Source of the DNA: Arthrobacter sp. 35W
Lineage (GTDB): Bacteria > Actinomycetota > Actinomycetes > Actinomycetales > Micrococcaceae
Length of the DNA: 64,000 nucleotides
Assembly (NCBI RefSeq): GCF_000482545.1
Contig: NZ_KI519455.1
Span: 124,001-188,000, forward strand
Direction of reading: 5' to 3'
Both the position numbers and the translations under genes were made by a program. Below, in pieces: positions 36,433 through 44,856 of the stretch (the first letter of the stretch is position 1; every line of letters begins with the position of its first letter). The notes beneath the pieces are model-generated. The model was not told the origin of the DNA. It searched no databases and saw only the letters and a program-made list of their open reading frames with translations.

Positions 36433-37080
36433 ATGACCAACCAAGTCAACCCAACTCCATTTGATCGAAGCGTCCTGTCCACTCTCCGATCTCTCATCCC
36501 AAACCGCGACGTTCACTCGCTCGCCGAGGCAAAACAAGTCGCCGAACACCAAGCCATCCGCCTGCTCCAGCTGCACCATATCGACGCCGGCCCTATCCCG
36601 GTCGAGTTCATCGCCGAGCTTCCCAAGATAGAGATTGAACTCGTCGAGGTGCCCGTCTCCGGAGCCAGCTTCTGGAACGGCAACGCCTGGATCATCCAGC
36701 TCAACCGGCACGAACACTACCGTCGCCAGCGATTCACCCTCGCGCACGAATACAAGCACATCATCGACCACAACCGGGCCGACGGGCTCTACTTGGGTTC
36801 AAAAGATCTGACGGCCGCCGAGCAAGCCGAGCACGCGGCCGACTACTTCGCCGGGTGCCTGCTCGTCCCAAAGCTGCTGCTCAAACGCGCCTACTACGGC
36901 GGCATGCAGAAGCCATCCGACCTGGCCAACCATTTCCAGGTGTCCGAAGTCGCCATTGTCGTCCGGCTCCGCCAGACGGGCATCGCTGAACCAGCTCCAC
37001 GCTGCCAACCAACCAGCACCCCATTCTCACGTTCATGGCAATACCGCATGAACAACCTCACCCCGATACAAGGAGTTTGA
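36433..37080 (+). CDS. ImmA/IrrE family metallopeptidase
   Basis: 215 residues from ATG 36433 (AAGGAG upstream). The zinc motif HEYKH sits in RFTLAHEYKHIIDH, with a downstream acidic helix AEQAEHAADYFAGCLLVPK carrying the third ligand, as in COG2856 proteins. The C-terminal part (LANHFQVSEVAIVVRLRQTG) is the usual helical tail. In ICEBs1 the homologue cleaves the ImmR repressor and turns on excision. It ends 2 bp before the recombinase ATG, so the three genes form a switch-integrase unit. Confidence 0.88.
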   Translation: MTNQVNPTPFDRSVLSTLRSLIPNRDVHSLAEAKQVAEHQAIRLLQLHHIDAGPIPVEFIAELPKIEIELVEVPVSGASFWNGNAWIIQLNRHEHYRRQRFTLAHEYKHIIDHNRADGLYLGSKDLTAAEQAEHAADYFAGCLLVPKLLLKRAYYGGMQKPSDLANHFQVSEVAIVVRLRQTGIAEPAPRCQPTSTPFSRSWQYRMNNLTPIQGV

Positions 37081-37243
37081 TCATGACTATCGACGACATC
37101 GAGGCTATGCGCCCGCGAAAGGCCGTTCTCTACCTGCGCGTTTCCAGCAAGAAACAGACCGAGACGGCCATCGACATCGATAAAGACGGCAACTCCATCG
37201 CCACCCAGCGCGATTGGTTGGGCCCCCGTTAGCAGTCCAGCGT

Positions 37244-38083
37244 CTATGCGATAGCTAATTGGTTCTCTTGCGTCCAGGTTTCCCAGTACCGGTAGGGCGT
37301 CATGCCGTCCAGGGATCCGTGGGGCCGTTCATGATTGTAGATAGCTTTCCATTCGGCGGCCAAATACTTTGCTTCGGCCATGGTGTCCATGATCTCGCCG
37401 GTGAGTTGTTCCCTTCTGAATTGGGCGTTGAAGGATTCGATGAAGCCGTTCTGCCAAGGTGATCCAGGGTCGATGAATGCCGTGTCGACGCCGACGGTGT
37501 TGCACCACTCGATCAATGCCGCGGCGGTGAATTCAGGCCCGTTGTCACACCGGACGTAGGCAGGTGCCGTGCCGGTTTCGGCGATGATGTTCTCCAGCAC
37601 CGCGACCACGTCGGCGGCCTTGAACGACCTGCGCGGGATGATCGCCAGCGCGGTGCGGGTGTATTCGTCGATGACGTTGAAGAACCGGATATGCCGGCCG
37701 CAGGAGGTCACATCCGACTGGAAATCGAAGCTGACCACGTGCATCGGGTACTGCGCTGTGAGGCGCTTCTGCTCCCCGGCGCCGGGCCCGGTGCGCCGCT
37801 TCTTCCGCGCCTTCGGCTTGCAGGTCAGCCCTTCGTCGCGCCAGAGCCGGCGGATCCGCTTCCGGTTCAGCGCCACACCGTCCCACGCAGGCTGCGCGAG
37901 CAGGTGCCAGCGGGCCTTCCGCCAGCCCCACGCCGGGTGCTTCACGGCCACGGCCCGGAGCTCCGCCCGCAGCTGCATCTCCTCGAAACCCATGTCCGGT
38001 TTCTTCTTCCGGAAGGCAGAGCGGTTCTGGCCCAGAAGAGCGCAGGCGAAGCGTTCGGACGCCCCGAACTTCTCCACCGCCAT
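37244..38083 (-). CDS. IS3-family transposase OrfB (DDE integrase core)
   Basis: 279 residues from ATG 38083, with the frame open upstream into orfA. The DDE triad is visible: Asp in VVSFDFQSDVTSCG, Asp in YVRCDNGPEF, Glu in SPWQNGFIESFNAQFR; the tail NHERPHGSLDGMTPYRYW is typical. An HTH_21 segment (HPAWGWRKARWHLL) precedes the core. Full length, so probably functional as part of the OrfAB fusion. Confidence 0.92.
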   Translation of the reverse strand: MAVEKFGASERFACALLGQNRSAFRKKKPDMGFEEMQLRAELRAVAVKHPAWGWRKARWHLLAQPAWDGVALNRKRIRRLWRDEGLTCKPKARKKRRTGPGAGEQKRLTAQYPMHVVSFDFQSDVTSCGRHIRFFNVIDEYTRTALAIIPRRSFKAADVVAVLENIIAETGTAPAYVRCDNGPEFTAAALIEWCNTVGVDTAFIDPGSPWQNGFIESFNAQFRREQLTGEIMDTMAEAKYLAAEWKAIYNHERPHGSLDGMTPYRYWETWTQENQLAIA

Positions 38084-38112
38084 GCGGACGGCACGGCGGC
38101 GGGGTTCGGGGC

Positions 38113-38391
38113 TCAGAATTTTCCCTTGGCCACCTCGTTCAGGATGTCGATGGCGAGCTCCTTTTCCGCCAGCAGCCGCTTGAGCCGGGCGTTCTCCTTC
38201 TCCAGCTCCTTGGTCCGTTTGGACGCCTCGGCGTTCTTCTCGGACCCGTACTGGTTCAGCCAGCGGTACCAGGTTGCCTCGGTGACCTGGAGCTCCTTGA
38301 TGACCTCGACCATCGGGCGTCCGTCATTGAGCATTTTCTGGCCCTGCCGGACTTTGGCGATGACCTGCTCGGGGGTGTGTCTGCGTGCCAT
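38113..38391 (-). CDS. IS3-family transposase OrfA
   Basis: 92 residues from ATG 38391 (MARRHTPEQVIAKVRQGQ); an in-frame ATG at 38418 is also possible. The HTH region EVIKELQVTEATWYRWLNQY is followed by a leucine-zipper segment (RTKELEKENARLKRLLAEKE), as in all IS3-family OrfA proteins. It ends VAKGKF just before the orfB frame begins, 1 base back, and GGGAAAATTC lies at the end of the gene, consistent with -1 frameshifting to an OrfAB transposase. Confidence 0.88.
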   Translation of the reverse strand: MARRHTPEQVIAKVRQGQKMLNDGRPMVEVIKELQVTEATWYRWLNQYGSEKNAEASKRTKELEKENARLKRLLAEKELAIDILNEVAKGKF

Positions 38392-39948
38392 GATTCGTGA
38401 ATTTCCTCCTGTGTCCATTCTCGGACACGAAACTCACACAAACACTGGACTCCTACGCGGGGACCCAACCACGATATCTGTGAGCAGAAAGCCGGAGCGC
38501 TTGGTGCGGAAATTGCCCAGGAGTTTGTCGAGCCGGGCGTTTCGGCTCAGACAATTGAGAAGCGCCCCGTCTTTCAGTCCATGCTGAGCTACCTGCAGGA
38601 CAACCGCGATGTCGACTACGTCATCGTCTATGCTAGATCCCGTGCGTTCCGTAACTTCGTCGATGCGGCCATCACCAAACGACATCTCGACAAGCTAGGC
38701 GTCCGGCTCCTGTCCGCGCGGGAAGACTTCGGCGAAGGTACCTACGCAGAAGCCATGGAAGCCGTCACTGACATCATGAACCAGGTACAAAACCAGCTCA
38801 GCGGCGAAGACATCCGGATCAAGATGCGCAACAAGGCGGTCAACGGCGGCACGATCGGCCGAGCCAAACTGGGCTACCTCAACGTTCGAAAGGATATCGA
38901 CGGGCGACAAGTCAACACCGTCGAACTTGACGTGAAGCGCGCACCCCTCATTCTCAAGGCCTGGGATCTTTACGCTACGGGCGACTACACTCTCGAACGG
39001 CTCGAAGCCGTGATGGGCGACATGGGGCTCACTTCACGGGCATCGGCACGTGCGCCGGAAAAGCCAATAGCGCAAAGCAAGCTCCACCAGATGCTCAAAG
39101 ACCCGTACTACTGCGGCTATGTCACCTACAAGGGCGACATCTTCCCCGGGCGGCACGACCCGATCATCGGCCAAGAGCTCTTTGAGCAAGTGCAGGAGGT
39201 TATGGATCTGCGAAGCCGCCGTGGCCAGCGCGACCGCGTTCATCACCATTTCGCCAAGGGCATGCTGTTTTGCCGACGGTGCCATGACCGGGGCCAGACG
39301 AGCCGCATGATCTTCACCGAAGCCATCGGGCGCGGTGGAACGTACCAGTACTACGTCTGCCGGCAGCGAAAAGAGGGAACTTGTGACCTTCCGTATCTAC
39401 CCGTGTACCGCATTGAAGAAGCTCTTGAAATTCACTACAAGTCACTCAATTTGCCTACCAACTTCCTTGCAGATATTCACGATCGGATTGATCAGGCACT
39501 CGCCGACGAACAGGGCAGTGTCCGCGACATTGACGCAAAAGTCACCAGACAGCTCAAGGAACTTGAGGTGAAAGAAGAACGCCTGATAGATCTCGCCGCT
39601 GACGGAATGCTTCCGCAGCACAAAATTCGCATGAAGCTCCACGAGATCCACACCCAGAAGAGGAAGGCCCAAGACTCACTGGCTAACATCTCGGCCGAAC
39701 TAACCGTCGGCGGGGCAGTGCTAAACAAGGCGCTCGGTCTCATTGAAGATCCATCCGGACTCTACTATTCGGCAACCGACCCTGTCCGCCGCCTAATGAA
39801 CCAGTCCTTTTTCGAGAAGATTTACGTTGATGAAATCGGTGACGTGACCACGGATCTGGCCGAACCGTTCGCCGGACTCTACGCCGCAGAAACCGCTTGG
39901 GCGGCCACTCGTGCCGATCTGGGCGATGAAACGACCCCAGCACCAATC

Positions 39949-39977
39949 AAAAGACGCCCCCGCATTGCGGAGGCGTC
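39949..39977 (-). terminator. intrinsic terminator of tRNA-Ala inside the recombinase frame
   Basis: On the minus strand GACGCCTCCGC-AAT-GCGGGGGCGTC folds into a long GC stem followed by TTTT. It lies 57 bp downstream of the tRNA 3' end. It overlaps, antisense, the 3' part of the recombinase reading frame. Confidence 0.8.
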
Positions 39978-40033
39978 AGATGGTATTCAAATGGTTCGTC
40001 TTTTTTCGGTCGATGGTTCGACTAAGACATCTA

Positions 40034-40109
40034 TGGTGGAGCTAAGGGGATTCGAACCCCTGACCTCTTCGATGCGAACGAAGCGCGCTACCAACTGCGC
40101 CATAGCCCC
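40034..40109 (-). tRNA. tRNA-Ala (anticodon CGC)
   Basis: 76-nt cloverleaf on the minus strand. Acceptor GGGGCTA pairs with TAGCTCC, with discriminator A and an encoded CCA. The anticodon stem CTTCG/CGAAG carries loop TTCGCAT, so the anticodon is CGC (Ala, codon GCG). The T-arm has GGTTCGAATCC. It marks the border between accessory DNA (left) and core chromosome (right). Confidence 0.95.
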
Positions 40110-40137
40110 GCGGCGACTGTGTCGCCGGTCTCATTAG

Positions 40138-40166
40138 GTTATAGCGTGGGAGTTTCCGTTGTCCAA
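40138..40166 (-). promoter_or_regulatory. tRNA-Ala promoter
   Basis: TTGGAC (plus-strand 40161-40166), a 17-bp spacer and TATAAC (40138-40143) on the minus strand, 28 bp before the mature tRNA 5' end. The recombinase frame's stop codon falls just inside this side, at 40135-40137. Confidence 0.75.
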
Positions 40167-40219
40167 ACGGCGCGCCCGCGCGAACAGGGCCAGTGCGAAC
40201 ACAGCCAGGGCCCAACCCG

Positions 40220-41005
40220 TCAGCGCGGCTGCGCCACCCACTCGGCAAACCCCACGGTGCCGACGGCACTTCCGGGAACCAGGTTCCGGCCCGCGCGCAG
40301 GAACCTGCCAAAGGAGCCCGGCAGTGGGAGCGGGAGAATCAGTCCCCGGCGCCCGGTGGCCGCCTTCCACGCCAGCGCCAGCTCTTTCATGCTGTGGACG
40401 GCCGGGCCGCCGGCCACGATGGCGTGGTGTGGGCCGGCGTCGGACAACGCCGCATCCACCAGCACCCTGGCCACATCCGCCGTGGCAATGGGCTGGAAGG
40501 AGACGCCACGGAACACGGGGATCAGCCCCACCCTAGCCCCGGCGGCGAAGATGCCCGCCACGAGATTGTGGAACTGGGTGGCGAGGACGACGGCGGTGGG
40601 CAGCGGTGCCTGGCGGTACAGTGCCGCCCGCTGCGCCTGCGCACCGTAGTAGGACATGGCGCATTCCTCGGCATGGACGATGGACAGCAGCACCGCCCGC
40701 TTGACGCCTGCCGCATCCGCGGCACGCAGCAGCGATGCGCTGGCTGCCGGCAGTCCCTTCAGCGCGGCACCGGAGCGGGCATCAAGGGTTTCAATGAGAA
40801 AGTCCACACCGTCCAGGGCCTGGGCCAGCCCCTCGCCCGAGGACGCATCGGCCCTGGCATAGGCGGCACCGGGCACGAACGCCGGCGCCGAAGGGGCGGG
40901 GATGTGGCGGCTCAGCACCCGCACCGACAGTCCGCGGGCGAGGCATTCGGCCACCACTGCGCGGCCTGCGGTGCCGGTTCCTCCGGCGACGGCGATCAGC
41001 ACCAT
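40220..41005 (-). CDS. NAD(P)-binding SDR/NmrA-like protein
   Basis: 261-residue Rossmann-fold protein. The N-terminus MVLIAVAGGTGTAGRAVVAE carries the GxxGxxG nucleotide motif of atypical SDRs. Downstream HAEECAMSYYGAQAQ holds a YxxxQ pair where classical SDRs have YxxxK, so it is of the NmrA/YwnB kind, with redox sensing or oxidoreductase role uncertain. It is the first core gene beyond the tRNA, transcribed toward it. Confidence 0.8.
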   Translation of the reverse strand: MVLIAVAGGTGTAGRAVVAECLARGLSVRVLSRHIPAPSAPAFVPGAAYARADASSGEGLAQALDGVDFLIETLDARSGAALKGLPAASASLLRAADAAGVKRAVLLSIVHAEECAMSYYGAQAQRAALYRQAPLPTAVVLATQFHNLVAGIFAAGARVGLIPVFRGVSFQPIATADVARVLVDAALSDAGPHHAIVAGGPAVHSMKELALAWKAATGRRGLILPLPLPGSFGRFLRAGRNLVPGSAVGTVGFAEWVAQPR

Positions 41006-41044
41006 CGGGATACCTTCCGGGAGTGGGAGGGGAAGCGGGTGGGC

Positions 41045-42058
41045 CTATGCCCGGCGGCGCTGGAGCACGTCGTCGAGGTTGCTCAGGCTGTGGGTTGGGC
41101 GGGCCTTGGTGGTTGCGGCGGCCGGCGTCGCAGCTGCCGGGGCGGAGGTCGAGGCGACCACCATCTTCCGCGCAGTGGGGTCGTCGGCACCGGCACCGAC
41201 ACCGGCCAGATCGGCCTTGATCGACGTGGTGGCGGCGGCCTTGGGGCCTTCGGGAAGTTCCAACGGGGCCGGCGCGGCGCGGTCGGCCTTGGCGGCGGCC
41301 ACGTAGGCGGGAACCGGAATCTCGATGGGTTCCCAGGCGACGGTCTCGGTGTGCGCCAGCTTGGCGTCGGCAGTGCCCTTGGCAGCAACGGCGAGGGCGG
41401 CGTTGCGCAGTTCTGCGGCGGTGAGCGGCTTCTCGGCGGGTGCCGGCGCCGGGTCGGCCACGCCGTCGGCACCGTCAAAGACCGTCGACGCCGGCCGGGC
41501 CGCGGGGGCGGTCGAGGAGAAAGGGGCCGGACGCGCCGCCGTCATGGTCCCCATGGCGTCACGGAAGGCAGCGGACAACCTGCGGCGGCGGTCCCTGACT
41601 GCGAGGGAGCGAAGGACAAAGATGGAGCCGGCGAACAACACGAAGGAGCCCAGCGGAACCAGGACGGACACCACGCCAACCAGGCTGAGGACGCCTGCCA
41701 CGGCGGCGGCAAAGAGGGCCAGCACACCCACCAGAGCCAGCGCGGAGCGGCCATAGCGGATCTTCAGCGGCGCTGGGCGCAGCTGCTCCGACGGCGCTGC
41801 AGAACCCGGGGTGCCGGGGGCGGAGGAGGTGCTGGTTTCCATCAATGTCTCCTGCGACTGCGTTGACTCCATGGCCACCGCGCTGTGCACGCGCGGAGCC
41901 GGTGCGGTTGGCAAGCCTACCGCGGGTGTTGCAATGGACGCTACACCCCCGTCCACCAGCTGATCACGGCGCCGGCGCAGGGCGGAGGGCACCACCCAAA
42001 TCAGCCAGAGGGCAACAGCAACCAGCAAGATCACTGATGAGTTCAGGGGTGCGTCCAC
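41045..42058 (-). CDS. actinobacterial membrane protein of unknown function
   Basis: 337 residues from GTG 42058. Membrane helix 1 is at the N-terminus (SVILLVAVALWLIWVVPSAL), followed by a basic patch RRRRDQ. Two further helices lie in LALVGVLALFAAAVAGVLSL and LVPLGSFVLFAGSIFVLRSL, then RDRRRRLSAAFRD and a long Ala/Pro-rich C-terminus that is probably disordered. Proteins of this plan are common next to galU and acetyltransferase genes in Micrococcales; the function is not known. Confidence 0.7.
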   Translation of the reverse strand: MDAPLNSSVILLVAVALWLIWVVPSALRRRRDQLVDGGVASIATPAVGLPTAPAPRVHSAVAMESTQSQETLMETSTSSAPGTPGSAAPSEQLRPAPLKIRYGRSALALVGVLALFAAAVAGVLSLVGVVSVLVPLGSFVLFAGSIFVLRSLAVRDRRRRLSAAFRDAMGTMTAARPAPFSSTAPAARPASTVFDGADGVADPAPAPAEKPLTAAELRNAALAVAAKGTADAKLAHTETVAWEPIEIPVPAYVAAAKADRAAPAPLELPEGPKAAATTSIKADLAGVGAGADDPTARKMVVASTSAPAAATPAAATTKARPTHSLSNLDDVLQRRRA

Positions 42059-42134
42059 AGTCCAACCCTAGAGGTGATTCATGCCGCACCGGGCATTAGT
42101 TGCGGTGTGTCGCGAGGTACACCGTGGAATTGCC

Positions 42135-42749
42135 TCAGCGGCTGCGAAGCCACCTCTCCAGCAGACCGCCGGGGACCTCCTCGGCCGTCAGTGCGAAGCT
42201 CTCATGGTCGGCCCAGGCTCCGTTGATGTGGAGGTAGCGCGGGCGCAGCCCCTCGTACCGGAAGCCCAGTTTTTCCACCACCCGCAGACTGGGAGCGTTC
42301 TCCGGACGGATGTTGATTTCCATCCTGTGCAGTCCCAGGGTGCCGAAGCAGTGGTCCGTGGCCATGGCGACGGCGGTCGGTGCAATGCCACGGCCGGCAC
42401 GGTCCTTGTCCACCCAATAGCCCAGGGTCGCCATCATGGCGGAACCCCAGACAATGGAGGAGACCGTCAACTGGCCCACCAGGCGCGGTTTGGCCTGGGT
42501 GGGCACCCGCTCGGCAATAATGAACGGCAGTGCCGTGGCCGCCCGGGCCTGCGTATTCAGCGCCCTGACCATGCCACCAAAGGTGGGCAGCCCCCCACCA
42601 GGGCTGGGATTGCTGGCCTCCCAGGGGGCCAGCCATTCCGCGTTGCGGCCGCGGACCTCTGTCCAGGCCGCCTTGTCACGGTGCCTGATGGGGCGCAGCA
42701 GCAGATCGCCGCACTCCAGGGTGAGCGGCCACATGGGCAGCCCGGACAC
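42135..42749 (-). CDS. GNAT N-acetyltransferase (RimJ/RimL type)
   Basis: 204 residues from GTG 42749; ATG 42734 (MWPLTLECGDLLLRPIRHRD) is an alternative. GNAT motif A appears as GYWVDKDRAGRGIAPTAVAM, and motif B region as NIRPENAPSLRVVEKLGF, with acetyl-CoA binding expected at RAGRGIA. It probably acetylates a protein N-terminus or a small amine. It starts 3 bp after the galU stop, so both share a transcript. Confidence 0.85.
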   Translation of the reverse strand: MSGLPMWPLTLECGDLLLRPIRHRDKAAWTEVRGRNAEWLAPWEASNPSPGGGLPTFGGMVRALNTQARAATALPFIIAERVPTQAKPRLVGQLTVSSIVWGSAMMATLGYWVDKDRAGRGIAPTAVAMATDHCFGTLGLHRMEINIRPENAPSLRVVEKLGFRYEGLRPRYLHINGAWADHESFALTAEEVPGGLLERWLRSR

Positions 42750-42752
42750 CGG

Positions 42753-43655
42753 CTACTTGGGAAGCTGTGCGGTGAACTCGCCCAGCCAGGTGCGCAGATC
42801 CGAGCCAAGCTCCTCGTTTTCGCAGGCCAGGGTCACCACGGCCTTGAGGTAGCTGAGCTTGTCACCGGTGTCGTAGCGGCGGCCATGGAACACCACACCG
42901 TACACGCCGCCGCCTTCGCCCTCGCGGGTGGCGAGCGTCTGCAGTGCGTCGGTCAGCTGGATCTCGTTGCCGCGGCCCGGAGGCGTGTTCTCCAGCACCT
43001 CGAAGACGGAGGGGTGGAGCACGTAGCGGCCGATGACGGCCAGGTTGGACGGGGCCTCCTCGACGGAGGGCTTTTCCACCAGCTGGTTGACGCGGACGTA
43101 GCCCTCGCCGTCGATGGCGGTGACGTCGGCGCAGCCGTAGGAGGAGATCTTGGACGGCTCAACCTCGATGAGGGCCACGACGGAGCCGCCGGTCTTGGCC
43201 TGGACATCGATCATGATGGTCAGCAGTTCATCGCGCTCGTCGATGAGGTCGTCACCGAGCAGCACGGCGAAGGGCTCGTTGCCCACATGGGTCTTCGCGC
43301 GCAGTACAGCGTGGCCGAGGCCCTTGGGATCGCCTTGGCGGACATAGTGGATCTCGCCGAGGTCCGTGGCGTGCTGGACGGCGGCAAGACGATCGTTGTC
43401 TCCCTTGTCTTCCAGCAGCTGCTCGGTCACCGGAACGCGGTCGAAGTGGTCTTCGAGGGCGCGCTTGTTGCGGCCGGTGATCATGAGGACGTCCTCCAGG
43501 CCGGCACTGACGGCCTCCTGGACGACGTACTGGATGGCAGGCTTGTCCACCACCGGGAGCATCTCCTTCGGCATCGCCTTGGTGGCGGGAAGGAATCGGG
43601 TGCCCAAACCGGCAGCAGGAATCACGGCTTTGCGTACACGGGGTGCAGAAGTCAT
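42753..43655 (-). CDS. galU: UTP-glucose-1-phosphate uridylyltransferase
   Basis: 300 residues, full length. The nucleotide-binding signature AVIPAAGLGTRFLPATKAMP followed by KEMLPVVDKPAIQYVVQEA is unmistakable, and VEKPSVEEAPSNLAVIGRYV is the sugar-binding side. It makes UDP-glucose for cell-wall polymers and trehalose. Divergent from the cyclo-ligase gene with 88 bp between the two starts. Confidence 0.95.
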   Translation of the reverse strand: MTSAPRVRKAVIPAAGLGTRFLPATKAMPKEMLPVVDKPAIQYVVQEAVSAGLEDVLMITGRNKRALEDHFDRVPVTEQLLEDKGDNDRLAAVQHATDLGEIHYVRQGDPKGLGHAVLRAKTHVGNEPFAVLLGDDLIDERDELLTIMIDVQAKTGGSVVALIEVEPSKISSYGCADVTAIDGEGYVRVNQLVEKPSVEEAPSNLAVIGRYVLHPSVFEVLENTPPGRGNEIQLTDALQTLATREGEGGGVYGVVFHGRRYDTGDKLSYLKAVVTLACENEELGSDLRTWLGEFTAQLPK

Positions 43656-43743
43656 TGTCCTAGGCTACTTGAAAACGGTATCCACAATGGGATCCGGTCT
43701 ACGTAGCACTACTCACAGCACCACCGAGGCCAAGGAGCACCCG

Positions 43744-44367
43744 ATGTCGACCAAGGTTGAACTGCGGCGCCACCTGCGCCAGCTGCGCTCGGAGATGGGC
43801 GACGCCGAACGCGCCGCCGCCGGTGACAGGCTGGCAGCGCGCGGGCTCGCCTGGGCGGCGTCGCTTCCCGTCATCGGTGGCAGGCAGCCCACCGTCTGCG
43901 CCTTCATCTCCGGCGGCACCGAACCACCCACGTCCGCACTGCTGCACCGCCTCCACACCGAGGGCTACCGCGTTCTGGTTCCGGTGTGCGAGCCCGCCTT
44001 CGCCCTGTCCTGGGTCCATTGGCGCCCCGGCGTTGCCATGGCCCGCAGCGCGCTGGCCCCTGTCAATGAGCCGGTGGGCCACCGGCTCGCCTTCACCGAG
44101 CTGGGGCCCGTCCTCGGCATCGCCGTGCCGGCGCTGGCCACGGACCGGGCGGGGAACCGTTTGGGGCAGGGTGGCGGCTACTACGACCGCTTCCTGGCCC
44201 GGGCCGCGCACCATGGCCACCGGCCGGCCACGGCCGCCGTCGTCTACCCCCATGAGGTGCTTCCGGCCGGAATTTTGGTCCACGACGTCCTCGACCAGCC
44301 CGTGGACGGTGCGTTGACGCCTCAGGGCTGGCTGATCGCTGCCAGAGAACACTCCCGAGGGGAATGA
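43744..44367 (+). CDS. 5-formyltetrahydrofolate cyclo-ligase
   Basis: 207 residues from ATG 43744 with AAGGAG seven bases upstream. The N-terminus KVELRRHLRQLRSEM and the diagnostic ATP/folate motif RLGQGGGYYDRFLAR identify the family (YgfA/MTHFS). It converts 5-formyl-THF to 5,10-methenyl-THF. The in-frame codons before 43744 are inside the intergenic promoter zone and are not used. Confidence 0.92.
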   Translation: MSTKVELRRHLRQLRSEMGDAERAAAGDRLAARGLAWAASLPVIGGRQPTVCAFISGGTEPPTSALLHRLHTEGYRVLVPVCEPAFALSWVHWRPGVAMARSALAPVNEPVGHRLAFTELGPVLGIAVPALATDRAGNRLGQGGGYYDRFLARAAHHGHRPATAAVVYPHEVLPAGILVHDVLDQPVDGALTPQGWLIAAREHSRGE

Positions 44368-44450
44368 TAGAATTGGCACTCAGGGCCTTGGACTGCTAAC
44401 GATCGCCTGTTGCAGACACCGCCCTGACGTCTGCTACAGAAGGAGAACCA

Positions 44451-44720
44451 GTGCCAACCTATGCCTACGCCTGCAAAGACTGCGGCCATGCCTTCGACAT
44501 CGTCCAGCAGTTCAGCGACAACTCCCTGACGGTCTGCCCCACCTGCGAGGGCTCCCTGCGCAAGAAGTTCAACTCCGTAGGTGTGGTCTTCAAGGGTTCC
44601 GGCTTCTACCGCACTGATTCCCGCAGCGGCGCCGTTGCGGCGGCACCCTCGACGGCGGCTGCCCCCTCGGCTCCGGCCGCGCCCGCCAGCGTGCCCGCGG
44701 CCAGCGCCGCCGCCAGCTAA
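44451..44720 (+). CDS. FmdB-family zinc ribbon protein
   Basis: 89 residues from GTG 44451 with AGAAGGAGAA before it. The zinc ribbon MPTYAYACKDCGHAFDIVQQ with CPTCEGSLRKKF has the two CxxC pairs. GVVFKGSGFYRTDSRS is the conserved FmdB continuation. The last 30 residues are Ala/Pro low complexity. Such proteins are putative transcriptional regulators; the role is unproven. Confidence 0.9.
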   Translation: MPTYAYACKDCGHAFDIVQQFSDNSLTVCPTCEGSLRKKFNSVGVVFKGSGFYRTDSRSGAVAAAPSTAAAPSAPAAPASVPAASAAAS

Positions 44721-44856
44721 GCCCCAGCACGCAGCCGCCGCGCCCGCCCAGGCCCGCCGGCCCTCCGCTCCTCCACAGCCTGGTTCCGCCCTGCCCTGGC
44801 GCAGGTTGAACGGTTAGGACCTCTTCGATGCTGCCATGGAGCACTAGCCTCGGTGC

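Larger units (their letters stand above)
37215..38471 (-). mobile_element. IS3-family element (IS407 group), 1,257 bp
   Basis: Imperfect terminal inverted repeats start TGGTTGGG[C/T]CCCCG and continue through TAG[C/G]AGTCCAG at both ends. The target site duplication CGAT is at 37211-37214 and 38472-38475. Two overlapping transposase frames on the minus strand (orfA, orfB) fill the element. A 4-bp duplication and this orfA type fit the IS407 group. Both ends and both frames look intact, so it may be active. Confidence 0.92.
37083..40137 (+). pseudogene. large serine recombinase (element integrase), split by an IS
   Basis: The N-terminal 44 codons (37083-37214) contain the catalytic Ser in VLYLRVSSKKQTE; the remaining 553 codons resume at 38476. 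Removing the IS and one CGAT gives QRD-ICEQKAGALG in frame, so the gene was intact until insertion. The C-terminal part has the recombinase domain (PIAQSKLHQMLKDPYYCGYV), a zinc ribbon (FCRRCHDRG, later YVCRQRKEGTC) and a coiled coil (LKELEVKEERLIDLA). The frame runs on through the tRNA terminator and antisense through tRNA-Ala to 40137, so its last 60 or so residues are probably not native. As it stands the element should be unable to excise by itself. Confidence 0.9.

Noticed and set aside
40036-40110. MVELRGFEPLTSSM-type peptide at the end of the recombinase frame
   Set aside because: This string is the translation of antisense tRNA-Ala and is a well-known annotation artefact, not a protein domain.
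42081-43706. 541-codon plus-strand frame opposite galU and the acetyltransferase
   Set aside because: Opposite strand holds two well-recognised enzymes; the product has no motif.
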